Source: Verrucomicrobiota bacterium
Lineage (GTDB): Bacteria > Verrucomicrobiota > Verrucomicrobiia > Limisphaerales > JADJPG01
Reading direction: 5' to 3'
Assembly (NCBI GenBank): GCA_016713365.1
Contig: JADJPG010000018.1
Location: forward strand, 52,630 to 116,629
Length of the DNA stretch: 64,000 nt
Part shown: positions 1-8,754 of the stretch, in pieces
Numbering within the stretch: the first letter of the stretch is position 1
Layout of the letters: each line of letters opens with the position of its first letter
Notes under the pieces: generated by a model
What the model was told of the DNA's origin: nothing
Databases searched by the model: none
The model's input: only the letters and a program-made list of their open reading frames with translations
Program-made: the position numbers and the translations under genes

Positions 1-546
1 GTGATTGGGGCGAGTGGTTTGTACTCCGACAAAGGGCATGCCCATCTTTTTGACCTTGCGTCAAACACCGCCACCAACCCCGTGATTTCATTCGTGAATC
101 CCTCCTCCTCAAACTACGATCTTTTCGGAAGTTCAGTCGCAATCTACGGCTCGATCGTGGCCATCGGGACGATGCGCCAACAGGATCCGATCGACGCAGG
201 AGAGGTCTTCCTCTACGATCTCTCAAGCCCCAATCCCTCGTCGCCCATCGCAACACTGAAACATCCGCAACCCTATTCGCGAGATTCATTCGGAGCCTCG
301 CCCGTCGTCGATTCTATAATTAGCATGAATGAAAGCTTTATCGTGATCGGGGCTCCGCAACGCGACACCATCGCGTTTGATCGAGGCGCGACCTACGTAT
401 TCGGTCTCCAACCTTCCATCGTAATGACGCGGGTTGCGTCCGAATCAGCCTCGCTTTCATGGTTTCCTCGTACCTCTGCGGGATTCATGCTTCAGGAAAT
501 CCACCACCCTCTCGCCTTCCAGTTGGGAGAATTGTGTGAGCGGTGA
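1..546 (+). CDS. Secreted FG-GAP/beta-propeller-like protein, 5'-partial and 3'-frameshifted
   Basis: The reading frame is open from the first base, so the true N-terminus is probably outside the window. The visible part has blade-like repeats (VAIYGSIVAIGT, ESFIVIGAP and VFLYDLSS-type strands) like FG-GAP/integrin-alpha-like propellers of secreted proteins. The last residues (SASLSWFPRTSAGF) resemble the short C-terminal module of many verrucomicrobial secreted proteins. The frame ends at 546 in an unrelated tail, but shifting by one base after the gaa codon at 496-498 continues the expected module (STTLSPSSWENCVSGE) to a TAA at 611-613. I therefore read this as a gene with one extra base near 499. 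Substrate or ligand is unknown. Confidence is good that it is coding, modest for the family. Confidence 0.6.
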   Translation: MIGASGLYSDKGHAHLFDLASNTATNPVISFVNPSSSNYDLFGSSVAIYGSIVAIGTMRQQDPIDAGEVFLYDLSSPNPSSPIATLKHPQPYSRDSFGASPVVDSIISMNESFIVIGAPQRDTIAFDRGATYVFGLQPSIVMTRVASESASLSWFPRTSAGFMLQEIHHPLAFQLGELCER

Positions 547-649
547 AACAAACCCAATAGTGATCCCTTTCACCGGAGATTCAGAGCACTATCGCCTTCT
601 ACAGAAACCTTAAGGCAGCCGTCTGGCCTCTCGGATTATCAACGGAACT

Positions 650-724
650 TGGGGGGCGATGAAGGATTCGAACCCCCGACCTTCTCCATGTTATGGAGCT
701 GCGCTACCGCTGCGCCAATCGCCC
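650..724 (-). tRNA. tRNA, probably Val with anticodon AAC (atypical)
   Basis: On the minus strand the sequence folds as a full cloverleaf: acceptor GGGCGAT/ATCGCCC, D-arm GCGC/GCGC with GGTA in the loop, anticodon arm GCTCC/GGAGA with loop ATAACAT, T-arm GGGGG/CCTTC with loop TTCGAAT, discriminator C and an encoded CCA. By loop geometry U33 is followed by AAC, a valine anticodon, and the body resembles bacterial tRNA-Val. A34 is rare in bacteria and the G27-A43 pair is mismatched, so the isotype is uncertain and the gene may be decayed or mobile-element-borne. Confidence 0.75.
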
Positions 725-738
725 ACAAAGTTATAGAA

Positions 739-1695
739 TTAGTTCTTGGAAGTCAGTTGCTCTCCCATATCCGCTTTGCCACCTCCGGTTTTCAACCGGA
801 ACAGCGCAGAACGCAAGTTTAGGATTAAAGAAATCATTCGCGGAGGCAGGATTCCAAGCGCCCCCAAGTGGAGCTTCAGCTTGATCGCGACCTTCCCCTT
901 CCATCCCAACGCCACAAAATACCTAGGAACAAGAACCTTTTCGAAGCCATTCCGCCGCTTGAACTCGGTCAATGAACTCCCCGTCTTGTTCCCATACGTA
1001 TACTTCCCGTAGAGCAAGTGGGACAGCTTCCTTTCCTCGCAGACCTTTACGGCGCGGGCGAGCAAAGCATTACCCGGTCGCTTGTCGTAGTGAAGGTCAC
1101 TGGTGATGATGTTCAATATGCTGGCTCCGCCATCGAGGAACACCAACTTCAAGTATCCGATCAGTTCATTCCCGGCGTAGGCACCGATGAACCGACTGCG
1201 CTCCGGAAACGTTGATACCTCTTTCCGTATCGTTTCCCGATCCTTCCCATGATGTGAAAAGGCTCGTCCTTGTTTCGTTCGTATCTTGCCGAACAACTCC
1301 ACGACGCCACTCAAAAACTCCTCATCAAACTCCACGCATTTAATCACGACTCCCAGCCGCTCAGCTCTTGCCACCTCCTGACGCGCCTTGCGCGACAACC
1401 GCTTCTCCCACCAGTCGGCATAGTCAATAATGGGAATGGCGGCGACGTTGTCCCACTCGAAATGAAAGGGATGTTTTGGTTTTGGATCAGAAACCTTCTG
1501 GGAGAAAGCGAAGATATCCGCATCCAGCTTGGACTCCTTGATCTTTTTCATGGTGAGCGCGGGATTCGTGACGACCTCCCCCTCCAGCCAGTTCTCCTCA
1601 TGAACACTCGCAACCTTGATCCATTTGCCGGAGACGACGATGGAGCATCCATCAATCATAGCGGAATCCCCTTTGCTCCGTGTTTGACCTGCCAT
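739..1695 (-). CDS. GNAT/FemAB-like acyltransferase
   Basis: This 318-residue protein has the layout of the BioF2-like/FemAB-related GNAT acyltransferases often found near polysaccharide genes. An N-terminal half leads into a basic helix (WWEKRLSRKARQEVARAER), then a GNAT core with FIGAYAGNELIGYLKLVFLDG strands and helix residues ...GNALLARAVKVCEERKLSHLLYGKY, followed by a hydrophobic basic tail. Such proteins transfer acyl or aminoacyl groups to sugars or amines; the acceptor here cannot be read from sequence. The start could be Met1 or Met13 (codon at 1659); no clear Shine-Dalgarno separates them. It is alone between the tRNA and the beta-helix gene, about 12 kb-plus from any EPS gene in this window, so its context does not reveal the substrate. 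Confidence 0.65.
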   Translation of the reverse strand: MAGQTRSKGDSAMIDGCSIVVSGKWIKVASVHEENWLEGEVVTNPALTMKKIKESKLDADIFAFSQKVSDPKPKHPFHFEWDNVAAIPIIDYADWWEKRLSRKARQEVARAERLGVVIKCVEFDEEFLSGVVELFGKIRTKQGRAFSHHGKDRETIRKEVSTFPERSRFIGAYAGNELIGYLKLVFLDGGASILNIITSDLHYDKRPGNALLARAVKVCEERKLSHLLYGKYTYGNKTGSSLTEFKRRNGFEKVLVPRYFVALGWKGKVAIKLKLHLGALGILPPRMISLILNLRSALFRLKTGGGKADMGEQLTSKN

Positions 1696-1960
1696 AGTGC
1701 CCTGAGTTTTTTATTGAACCGCGCAGCGGCACTAAAGAACCACGTCACACCCGCAAAGCAAATTCCAATCGCAGGAAATCGGGTAAACCTTGACACAACC
1801 TCCGACGAATCTCCCTCCCCCGTGCACTCTAGCAGGTACGGTTAAGGACAAGAGAAACTCTAAGAAGACGTTCCTCCACATGCGCTACCCGCCGCGTAAA
1901 ATTAGTGGGCGGCAACATTCGTCGCCGCCCACTATATGAGTCGAAGCCGAATCGAACGGT

Positions 1961-2629
1961 TTACTTGTAACCTCGATAATAAACCTTCACATAGGCTTTA
2001 GTGGTGTGGGCTGTCCAAGCGACACTCTCCTGATTCGGAACATCGCCGCTGGCTGGGAAAGTGACCGTTTTTCGGTTATTCGCACTTGCCACCGTCGCGG
2101 TTCTGTAGGTGTGGGTCGCAGCGTCGGCTTGTACAAAAATGCCGATCATTGTGCCACCGCGGATCGGTTGGCTGACAATCCTAGAAACCCGCTGGATCGC
2201 GTTAGCCCCGGCATTGGCCGTCAACTGCCCGAAGGCAACAGTTGGCACTGCGGACTGGGTTGGGGGAGTCGCGTTGACAATGACTGCGCCACAGATGGTG
2301 TTTCCTGCCACCGTCGCCCCATTCTTCCACTCGATGCCGGTAATCTCGTAAAGCTTCTCCGAAGTTGGTAGCGTTATGAAATCAAACAACCTTAATGTGG
2401 TGGCACCGACCGCCGTTGACGTCGTGTCCGTCACTGGCGTACTGTTAAATTCTGCGGTTTCCTGAAGCGCATCGCCCCAACTCACCGTCGCTCCACTAGA
2501 GACCAATGCCTTGCCTGCTGCTCCCGGTGTCATGGCACCCCAGTAAGTGCCATTGCCCACTAGGATTGAACCCGAAGTGGGCGCACTGGGAAAGCCGAGT
2601 GGATCGAGCCGCCGCCGAATCAGTGTCAT
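1961..2629 (-). pseudogene. C-terminal part of the beta-helix/tail-fibre-like protein, out of frame with its N-terminal part
   Basis: This 222-codon frame is the continuation of the upstream gene and probably has no start of its own. It begins inside the overlap with the 2496..4607 frame and carries a second fibre-like motif (GSILVGNGTYWGAM and GKALVSSGATVSWG) followed by a beta-rich C-terminal domain ending in AYVKVYYRGYK. The motifs are those seen in phage tail fibre and structural proteins that end in repeated LVGNG..W and LVS.G..V.W units. Restoring two bases near 2597-2600 joins it smoothly to the upstream frame. It could still be made by frameshifting or reinitiation. Confidence 0.55.
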
Positions 2630-4607
2630 CCAGCAGACCCAACGTAAATGGAGTAGTTACCCCAGCCAGCGCTGAACCTAGAATTTTGCCGGTACTGTCT
2701 GTCAGTACCGTGTTCGCAGATCCTGCCGTCAGCGTTCCCTTCACCTGGAGACTTTCGCCTGCATAAATACCTTCGCTTGTGGCAAATCCGGTGGCGACAT
2801 ACAAGGTCCGATATGCAGCTGGTGCGGTACCAGGGTTTCCGAGGTAAGTTGGGGGCGTCAACATCGGAGCTCCCTGTTTTCCGCGGTGCCTGACAGTGAT
2901 CGGGCCAGGGGCAGTCGCGTAGCCAACAAAGACATCCAGGTACACCGCCGCACCGCCGTCGGTGCCAATACGAACGTAGTTTACTACACCTAGATTGTAG
3001 GGCTGATACCGTCTCAGATTGATTTCACCGTAACAGACTGGAGGCGCACTGTATCCTCGTACAGTGTAGTCAAAAGCCAGATCGGTGAACGCATTGTCAT
3101 AGCCAGCGCTAATTTGTACCTCACCTCCGCTAAATTGATGATTTCCCCCAATCAGCCGATACCATCCCGTTTGCCCGGAGACAGGTGTAAATACAATTTC
3201 TTGAAGTTCTTCTGCAGCGACAAATCCAGATACTAGGACATATCCACCGGAGACAGTTGGAGCACTTCCATTAGATCTCTTGTTGTTTGCCATGGACGCC
3301 ACCGTCACCGTGTTGCCCCCGACCATCGAAATTTCATTCCCACCATTTGCGTTGAGGGTATTATCTTGAATCGTCAGATTGTCTATTTCGGAGAAGTGGA
3401 CGCCTGTGATGCTTGAAGATCCCACCACTCCCGAGATTGAATTGTTGGCAACATGAACTCCGGAAGGCTTGTTGGCTCCGATGGTTCCACCTGCGTAACC
3501 GCCAAATGATATTCCGACACCTCCAGATTTTACGGTGATAACATTGTTCAAAAAGTGAAAGTTCTTTCGATGCAGAGCGGTGTCAGTACTGCATGCCCCG
3601 TAGCCTTGGAGGTAAATTCCGGAAGCAACGTTCAGAAACGTATTGTTTTCGATCACGTAATCAATGTATGAGCCGCATTCCATGTAGGAGCCAGTCGCAT
3701 CGAAGCCTGCTGGTCCCAAGTTGATCGCAGTGTTATTCCGGACCTTCATCCCAATACCGCTGCAACCAAACGCGTGGAAATAAGTTGGTTTACCCACGCC
3801 GCCACCTATGGCGCATTCGACGTCTTTCACAAAGCAATTTCGGATTTCACCACCCTCGATCCAGCCGGCTACCCCAGCGGTTCCACCAGTATTCAATGAT
3901 CCCATAATGTTGATGGCGCTTACACCGTCCTTATGCGCAACGGGAGCAGCATTGCCGATAATGCAATCTTCGATGACGCAATTTCTTGCGACCTGCCCCC
4001 AATTAGGATGTGCCTGAATATTTAGAAGGAAGTTTTCTGCGCCACTTACAGTACTTCCCCAATTCAAAACTTTGACCCTGCTTATTTTTGTATTGTCGCC
4101 AGCAGCAATCGATACTGCTGCCGCACAAAAACCGGTGCCCGCGTTGGCAACAGTCTGGTTGTGTACGTTCAAATCCACGGTCAAATCCGATACCTCCGTA
4201 TCGTGAGTTGCCCCATTCGGTCCGTAATCCGGTACTGCACAAATGACAGCCCACGCCCAGCCCGCTGGAGGGTAGAAACTCGTCATCGGATCCAGTAATA
4301 TCGTGGTCACGTGCATGCCTGCACCTCGAAGCTTCCATCCATCCTTCAGCGGAATACCCCCAGTTGCGCCTGAATTCACACCGAGGGTATGAAATGTACC
4401 AGCCATGAGATGAATTGTGCTGTTTGGAGGAATGGTGGCTCCGCTCATCAACGCATCAAAGGAAGTCGCACTAGACCTTATCCATGGGTCCGCTGACGTG
4501 CCGCTTCCAGAGTTGTCAGGTCCAATAGGACTGATCCAGTACTCACCTCCGCTGGCCGTTAAAAGCCAAACCGTCATCAGCAATGTTACTACAAGTATTT
4601 TCTTCAT
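2496..4607 (-). CDS. Secreted parallel beta-helix protein with tail-fibre-like C-terminus, frameshifted
   Basis: The first ATG at 4607 gives a clean signal peptide (MKKILVVTLLMTVWLLTASG); an in-frame TTG at 4625 is a weaker option. After it comes a pectate-lyase-like parallel beta-helix: repeated short strands with Asn ladders such as VIENNTFLN, VRNNTAIN, VANNSISG and TIQDNTLNANGG over roughly residues 20-450. The end contains a phage-fibre-type motif, LGLLDDTDSAAARST, after which the frame runs into an out-of-frame tail. The matching continuation is in the other frame (1961..2629). A Sec signal on a fibre-like protein is unusual for a phage gene and suggests a cell-surface carbohydrate-binding or -cleaving protein. 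Catalytic residues cannot be assigned. Confidence 0.65.
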   Translation of the reverse strand: MKKILVVTLLMTVWLLTASGGEYWISPIGPDNSGSGTSADPWIRSSATSFDALMSGATIPPNSTIHLMAGTFHTLGVNSGATGGIPLKDGWKLRGAGMHVTTILLDPMTSFYPPAGWAWAVICAVPDYGPNGATHDTEVSDLTVDLNVHNQTVANAGTGFCAAAVSIAAGDNTKISRVKVLNWGSTVSGAENFLLNIQAHPNWGQVARNCVIEDCIIGNAAPVAHKDGVSAINIMGSLNTGGTAGVAGWIEGGEIRNCFVKDVECAIGGGVGKPTYFHAFGCSGIGMKVRNNTAINLGPAGFDATGSYMECGSYIDYVIENNTFLNVASGIYLQGYGACSTDTALHRKNFHFLNNVITVKSGGVGISFGGYAGGTIGANKPSGVHVANNSISGVVGSSSITGVHFSEIDNLTIQDNTLNANGGNEISMVGGNTVTVASMANNKRSNGSAPTVSGGYVLVSGFVAAEELQEIVFTPVSGQTGWYRLIGGNHQFSGGEVQISAGYDNAFTDLAFDYTVRGYSAPPVCYGEINLRRYQPYNLGVVNYVRIGTDGGAAVYLDVFVGYATAPGPITVRHRGKQGAPMLTPPTYLGNPGTAPAAYRTLYVATGFATSEGIYAGESLQVKGTLTAGSANTVLTDSTGKILGSALAGVTTPFTLGLLDDTDSAAARSTRLSQCAHFGFNPSGQWHLLGCHDTGSSRQGIGL

Positions 4608-4840
4608 AGCAGTATTTTGTTGCAACGACTCGTTTCCAATCTGATCGGGCTAGCAATTTGAACCACACGGTCCCATGCAGCTCTCGCCTTCACCAACCAC
4701 CTGTCAGGCGCTAACAGCGCGTGAAATACATCCCCGCACTTAGCCCCCATTTCGCGACTCTATTTGAATTCAACGACAGCGTTGAATCGATTTGCCTTCT
4801 CAGGAAACACCCCCTCACCCCTCAATTCTAGCCGTTCCGA

Positions 4841-5197
4841 TTACACTAATCGGACATTTATTATGCCTGACGGACATTCGGGCTCGTGAGGTGATCTGGA
4901 GGCGGACGGGGTGGTTCCGATTTCGCGTTTAAACATGGAACAGAAGTGCGACACGTGTTTGTATCCTAGCTTGTACGCAACCACCTTTACCAATTCACCA
5001 GCGCGCAACAGTTGCCGGCCTTCACGCAACCGAAGTCGGTCAATCCATTCCTGCGGCGGCAGCCCGTGTACCGTAAGAAAATGCCGCCGCAGATGCCGAT
5101 CACTCACTTGAATCAACTCCGCCATTTTAGAAGCGCGATAGTGGGCGAGGCGCGCTTGTTCCTCCCAATTCGTAATCCGATCCAATCGACTGCTCAT
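4841..5197 (-). CDS. AraC-family helix-turn-helix protein, DNA-binding domain only
   Basis: The 118 residues are one AraC/XylS-type DNA-binding domain: first helix-turn-helix around ASKMAELIQVSDRHLRRHF, then the linker GLPPQEWIDRLRLREGRQLL, then the second helix-turn-helix around VVAYKLGYKHVSHFCSMFKREIGTTPS, which is the family signature. Full-length AraC proteins are about 250-300 residues with an N-terminal ligand domain, and none is visible upstream. It may be a naturally short regulator or a remnant. It lies divergent from the tail tube gene and co-directional with the beta-helix gene, so either could be its target. Confidence 0.75.
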   Translation of the reverse strand: MSSRLDRITNWEEQARLAHYRASKMAELIQVSDRHLRRHFLTVHGLPPQEWIDRLRLREGRQLLRAGELVKVVAYKLGYKHVSHFCSMFKREIGTTPSASRSPHEPECPSGIINVRLV

Positions 5198-5931
5198 TCC
5201 TTTGTCCCCTTCTGATTTCCGTATCCTTTTGGTGATCCAGACACAGAGCTATGACGACTCAAGAAATTCGTATAGGATGTATCCTCACCATATCGCTCAG
5301 GCGTAGCAGGCACATGGGCGATGCATTCTCCATACGACTGAACCAACTGGCCGTCAACCTTCGAACCGCTGAATCCGAACAATTACGGAACAGCCACGCA
5401 AATGATTTGCAACTGAGCGCAAACGTCGACCGGAGCATCAGAACAGTTGCAGCCTATTTCCTCAGCACTGACTCAAATGAAGACACTCCATCTCCACTGT
5501 TGGACAGTGCGATGACTGGTTTCCGCGCAGTTAGGGTGCCAGTGTCCGATGCTGTCCAACTTTCGGACAACGCCATAAAAATCTGAACCTTCGCTAATGC
5601 CCAATCGAACGATCCCGTCTCGCAAGTCGCCGGAGCGCGACCACGATAACGTGAAAGTGTCCCATTGATGGAATTCGCTCGCACCGCAATGCCCGTCGGT
5701 ATGCAGGTGGTGTCCAGAAACGGGAATGAACAGGACACAATTGCGGCGTAGACGAAGGACGGAGTGGCGAACTTGTTCTTGCGAATTGCCCCGCTCATTG
5801 AACGCCGTTCGGCAACCTCCATTCACCGGCGATAGATCCGGAACTTCGATTGACCCGGCGCACGGCGGTCCGTAGCCTCACGACCCATGGATTCGTTCGG
5901 CATCCCGCAAGCCTGAAACTCACTGACTCCC
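5198..5931. other. 734-base stretch without a supported gene
   Basis: Frames of about 110-120 codons exist here on both strands (for example 5454..5822 minus and 5251..5586 plus). None shows a recognisable domain, a signal peptide or a convincing ribosome site, and they overlap each other. The base composition is A/T-richer than the core of the window, as in the neighbouring AraC gene. I read it as intergenic or decayed sequence; it must contain the promoter of the tail tube gene at 5932. Confidence 0.4.
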
Positions 5932-6468
5932 ATGCCACAATTCACCGTCAATCCCCAGCGCCTGGACCCTTACAAGAATTTCAAATTCCGCATCAAATGG
6001 GACGGGCGCTACGTCGCCGGCGTCAGCAAAATCAGCGGGCTGAGACGCACCACGGAAGTCGTCACGCATCGCGAGGGCGGCGATCCCAGCACCATCCACA
6101 AATCACCCGGGCTCACCCAGTATGAACCCATCGTACTGGAGCGTGGACTCACGCATGATTTGGAATTCGAGAAGTGGGCGAACGCGGTGTGGAATCGCAA
6201 CGCGGGAGCCGGAGCCGAGGTGGCGCTCGCGAATTTCCGGAAGGACGTGATTCTGGAATTCTACAACGAAGCCGGCCAGCTCGCCCTCGCCTACAAGATC
6301 TACCGCTGTTGGGTGTCCGAATATCAAGCGCTGCCGGACCTCGATGCGAACGCGAACGCCGTGGCCCTCGAACGCCTCAAGCTGGAAAACGAAGGCTGGG
6401 AACGCGACATGGAGGTGGTGGAGCCAGCGGAGTCGACAGCGAAAAGGCGTACAGTGGGGAGATCGTAA
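5932..6468 (+). CDS. Phage/contractile-injection tail tube protein (gp19-like)
   Basis: This 178-residue protein matches the layout of T4 gp19-like tail tube proteins (the phage tail region protein family also used by extracellular contractile injection systems). Diagnostic parts are an N-terminal DPYKNFKFRIKWDGRYVAGVS strand pair, SGLRRTTEVVTHREGGD, the KSPGLTQYEPIVLERGLTHD block and a C-terminal RCWVSEYQALPDLDA..NAVALERLKLENEGWERD. In known systems it polymerises into the inner tube. No sheath, baseplate, spike, AAA+ ATPase or terminase gene is next to it, so it is an orphan here. It may be a domesticated tail gene or belong to a dispersed injection system. There is no strong Shine-Dalgarno; ATG at 5932 is the first start that gives the family N-terminus. 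Confidence 0.85.
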   Translation: MPQFTVNPQRLDPYKNFKFRIKWDGRYVAGVSKISGLRRTTEVVTHREGGDPSTIHKSPGLTQYEPIVLERGLTHDLEFEKWANAVWNRNAGAGAEVALANFRKDVILEFYNEAGQLALAYKIYRCWVSEYQALPDLDANANAVALERLKLENEGWERDMEVVEPAESTAKRRTVGRS

Positions 6469-6494
6469 AACGGTTAATTGAGCCCTATTCGGGA

Positions 6495-7580
6495 TTACTT
6501 TCCCGATTTCGGTTCGAGTTGCTGAGCATGAGACGCAACCAGGCTTCTCAACGCCGAGGCAAAAGCTTTTTTGTAATCTGATAGCGTCCGGCGATCTGAC
6601 AATGTGGGAAAATCGTGCCCCTTACCTGAGACAACTCGAAGATCCGCCTTTGCCAAATCGAAACTCGGGGCAATCACAAGCTCCAAGGTGATTTTGTATG
6701 AGTTTCCACCAAGGACAGTTGACGGAGCATCACCAGTTGTCAGCCCCAATGATTCACATTCGATTCGGATTGATATCGATTTCGTGCTCGGCAGGAATCC
6801 AAGCACCGAAACCCGGTATCGCCACGGCGAACCCGCCCCGCCTTCAAAGTCACAGGTTCCGTTCGTTGCGATCAGCTCACGGCTGTCTCCAAGATTTGAT
6901 CGGAGCACTCCACCTGTTTGCTGTGCTCGTGCGACAAGGATGGAGCGCAGAGTAGAAACTGTATAATCAACATAGGGAAAGAACTGATCGATGCTCACAT
7001 CTCTGCTTCGAACCTGAGACTCCGCCAGCTCACGTCGAGACTTCTCGGCGGCAGCACTTGCAGCAATCGAAGCTTGTGCTCCGTCGGCCTGAGATTTTTG
7101 AACTCTCAGCTGTTCGATTCTTCTTTTCTGCAGCAGCTCATTCTCAGCCTGTGCGAGATCAAATCCTTCCAGGCTCAATTCCTCAAGTTGCCGGAGCCGT
7201 TGGGACTCATCTATGATCTTAATGTGAGTCGCGGCGGAGTGCATCGCTGGCACAGCCGCAGAATTGGTAACCCCGACCTGCCACGCCGTTTCACTAGCGG
7301 ATCTATCAGTCAGTTGGTTGCTCTGAATTAAGGAAACCTGCCAAATATAGTTTCTCTCGGCATCTGCTTGTTCTGCATCCTCATTGACCATGGAAACGAA
7401 GCCAAGAACGCAGATAACGACGATCAGAATAGGAATAGCGGTTCGGAGTTTTTTGTGTGCATTAGTGCGTGCATCCTCGTTGACGTATCCGAGATAAAAC
7501 TCAACAACTCCTAGAACACCCAACAGGATGTGAGCTACGTACTTAACGTACGGCAGACATGCTTGCATAATCTCTTTCAT
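6495..7580 (-). CDS. Membrane-anchored coiled-coil protein of unknown function
   Basis: I do not recognise this 361-residue protein. Two hydrophobic helices lie at about residues 8-32 and 47-66. They are followed by a polar stretch, a long charged helical region with Glu/Gln/Arg periodicity (about 125-200, typical coiled coil) and a globular beta-rich domain from about 205 to the end. The topology suggests an inner-membrane anchor with the coiled coil and C-terminal domain on one side. It is convergent with the tail tube gene (26 bases between stops), with no partner gene downstream. Function is open; an envelope-scaffold or phage-defence sensor role would be speculation. Confidence 0.6.
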   Translation of the reverse strand: MKEIMQACLPYVKYVAHILLGVLGVVEFYLGYVNEDARTNAHKKLRTAIPILIVVICVLGFVSMVNEDAEQADAERNYIWQVSLIQSNQLTDRSASETAWQVGVTNSAAVPAMHSAATHIKIIDESQRLRQLEELSLEGFDLAQAENELLQKRRIEQLRVQKSQADGAQASIAASAAAEKSRRELAESQVRSRDVSIDQFFPYVDYTVSTLRSILVARAQQTGGVLRSNLGDSRELIATNGTCDFEGGAGSPWRYRVSVLGFLPSTKSISIRIECESLGLTTGDAPSTVLGGNSYKITLELVIAPSFDLAKADLRVVSGKGHDFPTLSDRRTLSDYKKAFASALRSLVASHAQQLEPKSGK

Positions 7581-7778
7581 TGGCCCCGAGGAAAGCGCCC
7601 CACGAAAGGCGAATCAAGTACTATCGAATGACGAATTTCGACGCCTATGACTAGGATTCGAACAGCAGATCCGTATTTTCCCCTTCCTCACTCCGGTTCA
7701 ATTCGGGCGCGATAGGCTATGCAGTCTCGCGGTAAGAAGAGACGTAGCCAAACATCGAACAGAAAGTGAAAGAGAGTT

Positions 7779-8693
7779 ATGATCAGCATTGAGTTTACGC
7801 GCGCCCGTGCCCAGGCCACGCGCGATACGCAGGCCAGCCTCGCCGCCGCTCCCACCAGCTGGACGTGGAGCCAGAAAACCGTCATTCAATGGGACGCGGA
7901 GATTGCCTCCCTCGACCAGTTCGTGGCGGATGAAAGCGCCAAACGCACGCAGTGGCGCAACGCCGCCGAGTCCTGGCAGGCGGCGCTCGATGGCATTCAG
8001 GCGCTCACACGCCAGGTGGCCAGCATCGGCCGGATCCATTTCCGCAATGACGCGGTGAAGCTCGCCTTGTTTGAAGCATTGCGCACGGATGCGCGGGACC
8101 GGGCCGGCGTGTATGAGCAGGGACTGGCCGCGCGGGATGGGTGGCAGGAAGCGGACCCGGCGTGGACCGTGTCCGCGGGCGTTTCGGTCGGCACCTTGAG
8201 CTCCGCACTCACGGATGCACTCGCGAAACAGGCGGCGCACAGCGCGAAGTTCACGGCTTGGCGTCGCGCCGCCGCTGCACTCACCAACACGGCCCAGCAG
8301 GTGGATGCGGATTGCGTGGCCTGGTACGCGGAGTCCACCCGGCGCTTCCCGGAAGGAACGTCGGATGGAGATTTCATTCGATCGACCGTACCCAGAACCA
8401 CCCGCTCGGAATCAGCGGTGGGCCAGGCGGAGATCTCCAATCTGTCGGTCAACGCCGGCACGATTCAATTCGACGCGGCGGCCACCGGCGCCACGAGGTT
8501 CACCTATCTACAACAAGCACCGGGCTCGCCCGCGTTCGTGGTTGTGCAGGCGGATTCTCCGGAATCCAGCTTCACGCTCATGGGACAGCCGGTGGGCGTG
8601 CATCGCTTCAAGGTGGTGGGCAGCAATTCCAATGGCAGCGGTCCTGAAAGCGCGGTGGCCGAAGCGACAGTGAGCATCGCCGCGGCTGCGTAA
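7779..8693 (+). CDS. Hypothetical helical protein with C-terminal fibronectin-III-like domain
   Basis: The start at 7779 has a good AAAGAGAG ribosome site just upstream. The first ~200 of 304 residues are helical, rich in Ala, Trp and Gln, and resemble tandem four-helix or coiled-coil repeats (for example KRTQWRNAAESWQAALDGIQA). The last ~85 residues form a beta-sandwich-like segment with GATRFTYLQQAPGSPAF and GVHRFKVVGSNSNGSGPES, typical of fibronectin type III-like modules. There is no signal peptide or membrane helix. It is monocistronic, with a terminator downstream at 8755. The role is unknown. Confidence 0.6.
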   Translation: MISIEFTRARAQATRDTQASLAAAPTSWTWSQKTVIQWDAEIASLDQFVADESAKRTQWRNAAESWQAALDGIQALTRQVASIGRIHFRNDAVKLALFEALRTDARDRAGVYEQGLAARDGWQEADPAWTVSAGVSVGTLSSALTDALAKQAAHSAKFTAWRRAAAALTNTAQQVDADCVAWYAESTRRFPEGTSDGDFIRSTVPRTTRSESAVGQAEISNLSVNAGTIQFDAAATGATRFTYLQQAPGSPAFVVVQADSPESSFTLMGQPVGVHRFKVVGSNSNGSGPESAVAEATVSIAAAA

Positions 8694-8754
8694 ATCGACA
8701 CCGTCCAGCGACATCGCGCCGGGCGTGCATACTCCCGCGTCCACGGCGCCCTCG

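Noticed and set aside
650..724. tRNA-Met (CAT) reading of the first tRNA
   Set aside because: Putting CAT at 34-36 leaves C at position 33 and an unpaired anticodon stem; AAC with U33 fits better.
7648..7675. T-loop-like sequence (gattcgaacagcagatcc) resembling the end of a tRNA
   Set aside because: No acceptor, D- or anticodon stem could be folded around it.
5932..8693. A prophage
   Set aside because: Only one tail gene is recognisable; no capsid, terminase, portal, integrase or lysis gene is present.
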